Shown here in pieces: positions 21,698-22,227 of a stretch of 22,227 nt of DNA; the stretch's first letter is position 1, and each line of letters starts with the position of its first letter. The translations under genes and the position numbers were made by a program. Source of the stretch: a virus. The notes below the pieces were generated by a model. That model did no database searches. It saw nothing but the letters and a program-made list of their open reading frames with translations, and had not been told where the DNA came from. The stretch is taken from positions 1 through 22,227 of the IMG/VR virus record IMGVR_UViG_3300018432_000052, one strand, 5' to 3'.

Positions 21698-22033
21698 ATG
21701 GCAGCTCCAACGATACAAATTCAAAAGAAGTCCAACCCGGCAGTGAAGAAAAAAATACAGGAAAAGGCACTCAGTCTTTTTGTGAAAAGGGGATGGGAAC
21801 TTGCTTCCGGTGAAACAGTTTCAAGAGTTGCCGTTACGGAGACAAAAAAAAAGGATGTAGAACCTGCGGGAAAAGATGAACACGTTACCGATTCAGTGGC
21901 GACCACTGATGACGAAAAAACAGTTGATCAACTCCGCGAGGAATACGAAACAATCTCCGGTAAAGAACCAGACAAACGCTGGAAAGAACCTAGACTGAAA
22001 GAAGAAATTGAAAAATTAACAACTCAAAAATAA
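21698..22033 (+). CDS. small head-region protein with LREEYE-KRW-LKEEIE C-terminus, 111 aa
   Basis: I start it at ATG 21698 (MAAPTIQIQKKSNPAVKKK) rather than at 21659, because the extra segment there (MLIYLTFLISFFF) is apolar and unlike a cytoplasmic head protein. The centre is charged and low-complexity (TETKKKDVEPAGKDEHVTDS, VATTDDEKTVD), and the end is LREEYETISGKEPDKRWKEP followed by RLKEEIEKL, which resembles SAP/LEM-type DNA-binding mini-domains that appear at the ends of small phage proteins. It stands between the minor head gene and a probable scaffold gene. A head-assembly helper or DNA-binding protein is the likeliest role. Confidence 0.55.
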   Translation: MAAPTIQIQKKSNPAVKKKIQEKALSLFVKRGWELASGETVSRVAVTETKKKDVEPAGKDEHVTDSVATTDDEKTVDQLREEYETISGKEPDKRWKEPRLKEEIEKLTTQK

Positions 22034-22037
22034 GGAT

Positions 22038-22227
22038 ATGCCGATCAGTGCAAGTGATTTTTTGAGAGAGATAACCGGCCCTTTGGGTATTAAAGACAAT
22101 GACCTAGAATCTGCTTTGCAGGCTTCAGGTTTAAAGGAAATAATGCTTCCCGATGTTGTTAAATCAAAATTCAATGAAGGATATCTTACCCCGGATCGCG
22201 CTGCATCGGATGAGAAGGTTTTAAGCA
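22038..22227 (+). CDS. probable scaffold or head maturation protein, N-terminal part
   Basis: The gene opens at ATG 22038, four bases after the previous stop and with AAGGAT upstream, and is cut by the right edge after 63 residues. The visible part is MPISASDFLREITGPLGIKD, NDLESALQASGLKEIMLP, DVVKSKFNEGYLTPDRAASD. A short helix, a leucine-rich second helix and a DVV-x-KF-EGYLT-x-D-A pattern resemble the N-termini of scaffold-type proteins that follow portal and minor head genes in related phages. Capsid protein should follow beyond the window. The call depends on position and on this partial sequence. Confidence 0.4.
   Translation, partial: MPISASDFLREITGPLGIKDNDLESALQASGLKEIMLPDVVKSKFNEGYLTPDRAASDEKVLS

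Noticed and set aside
21571-21813. Plus-strand ORF of 80 residues overlapping the small head-region gene
   Set aside because: Most of it is out of frame with the better protein at 21698-22033, and its second half has the Ser/Gly/Thr-rich pattern of a shadow frame.
1-22227. CRISPR arrays, tRNA genes, insertion sequences, integrase or attachment sites
   Set aside because: I looked for regularly spaced repeats, cloverleaf sequences with CCA ends, and transposase or recombinase motifs and saw none.

Overview
The window is a stretch of tailed-phage (Caudoviricetes) genome, or a prophage, almost certainly of a Bacteroidota host. The reasons are the roughly 40-45% G+C, the scarcity of strong Shine-Dalgarno sequences, tail and portal proteins of the kind I associate with Bacteroidota phages (from memory, not a search), and a minus-strand outer-membrane beta-barrel gene with a typical Bacteroidota signal peptide. 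I see no integrase, repressor, tRNA, rRNA, IS element or CRISPR array, so lytic phage and prophage cannot be told apart.

Layout. (1) 1-2530: a run of small, tightly coupled hypothetical genes, including the tail of a DUF551 protein, a second DUF551-like domain, a YRKKPVVIEAMQF-type phage protein and a 42-residue gene at 424-552. (2) 2543-2602: a strong terminator-like structured hairpin directly ahead of the packaging genes. (3) 2619-4362: small and large terminase subunits. (4) 4359-9841: an unexpected carbohydrate cassette, with a GT42/DUF115-like protein, three GT-A/GT2-like putative glycosyltransferases (two of them paralogues), a small membrane protein, two tiny ORFs, and a 648-residue fusion of an RmlD-like sugar-nucleotide reductase with a sugar C-methyltransferase. 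(5) 9838-11071: a zinc-ribbon protein and a putative tail-assembly-chaperone region with a T9 slippery run. (6) 11111-17609: tape measure, a large tail hub-like protein, a beta-helix tailspike and another tail-associated protein. (7) 17712-18251: a probable tail tube protein isolated between two terminators. (8) 18298-21014: portal and Mu gpF-like minor head protein. (9) 20981-21442 (minus): a beta-barrel moron. (10) 21698 to the end: a small head-region protein and the start of a probable scaffold.

Nearly every gene from 4359 to 10931 overlaps the next by the ATGA or TAATG pattern, so the sugar cassette is translated as part of the structural operon. The tail genes lie upstream of portal and head genes, the reverse of the usual order. 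A working hypothesis is that the cassette decorates virion proteins or remodels a host surface glycan, while the beta-helix tailspike binds or cuts such a glycan and the outer-membrane barrel alters the infected cell surface. The most noteworthy points are the glycosylation cassette with its reductase/C-methyltransferase fusion, the reverse-strand barrel, a switch-like structured RNA candidate at 5113-5198, and a hairpin that buries the tape-measure start codon.
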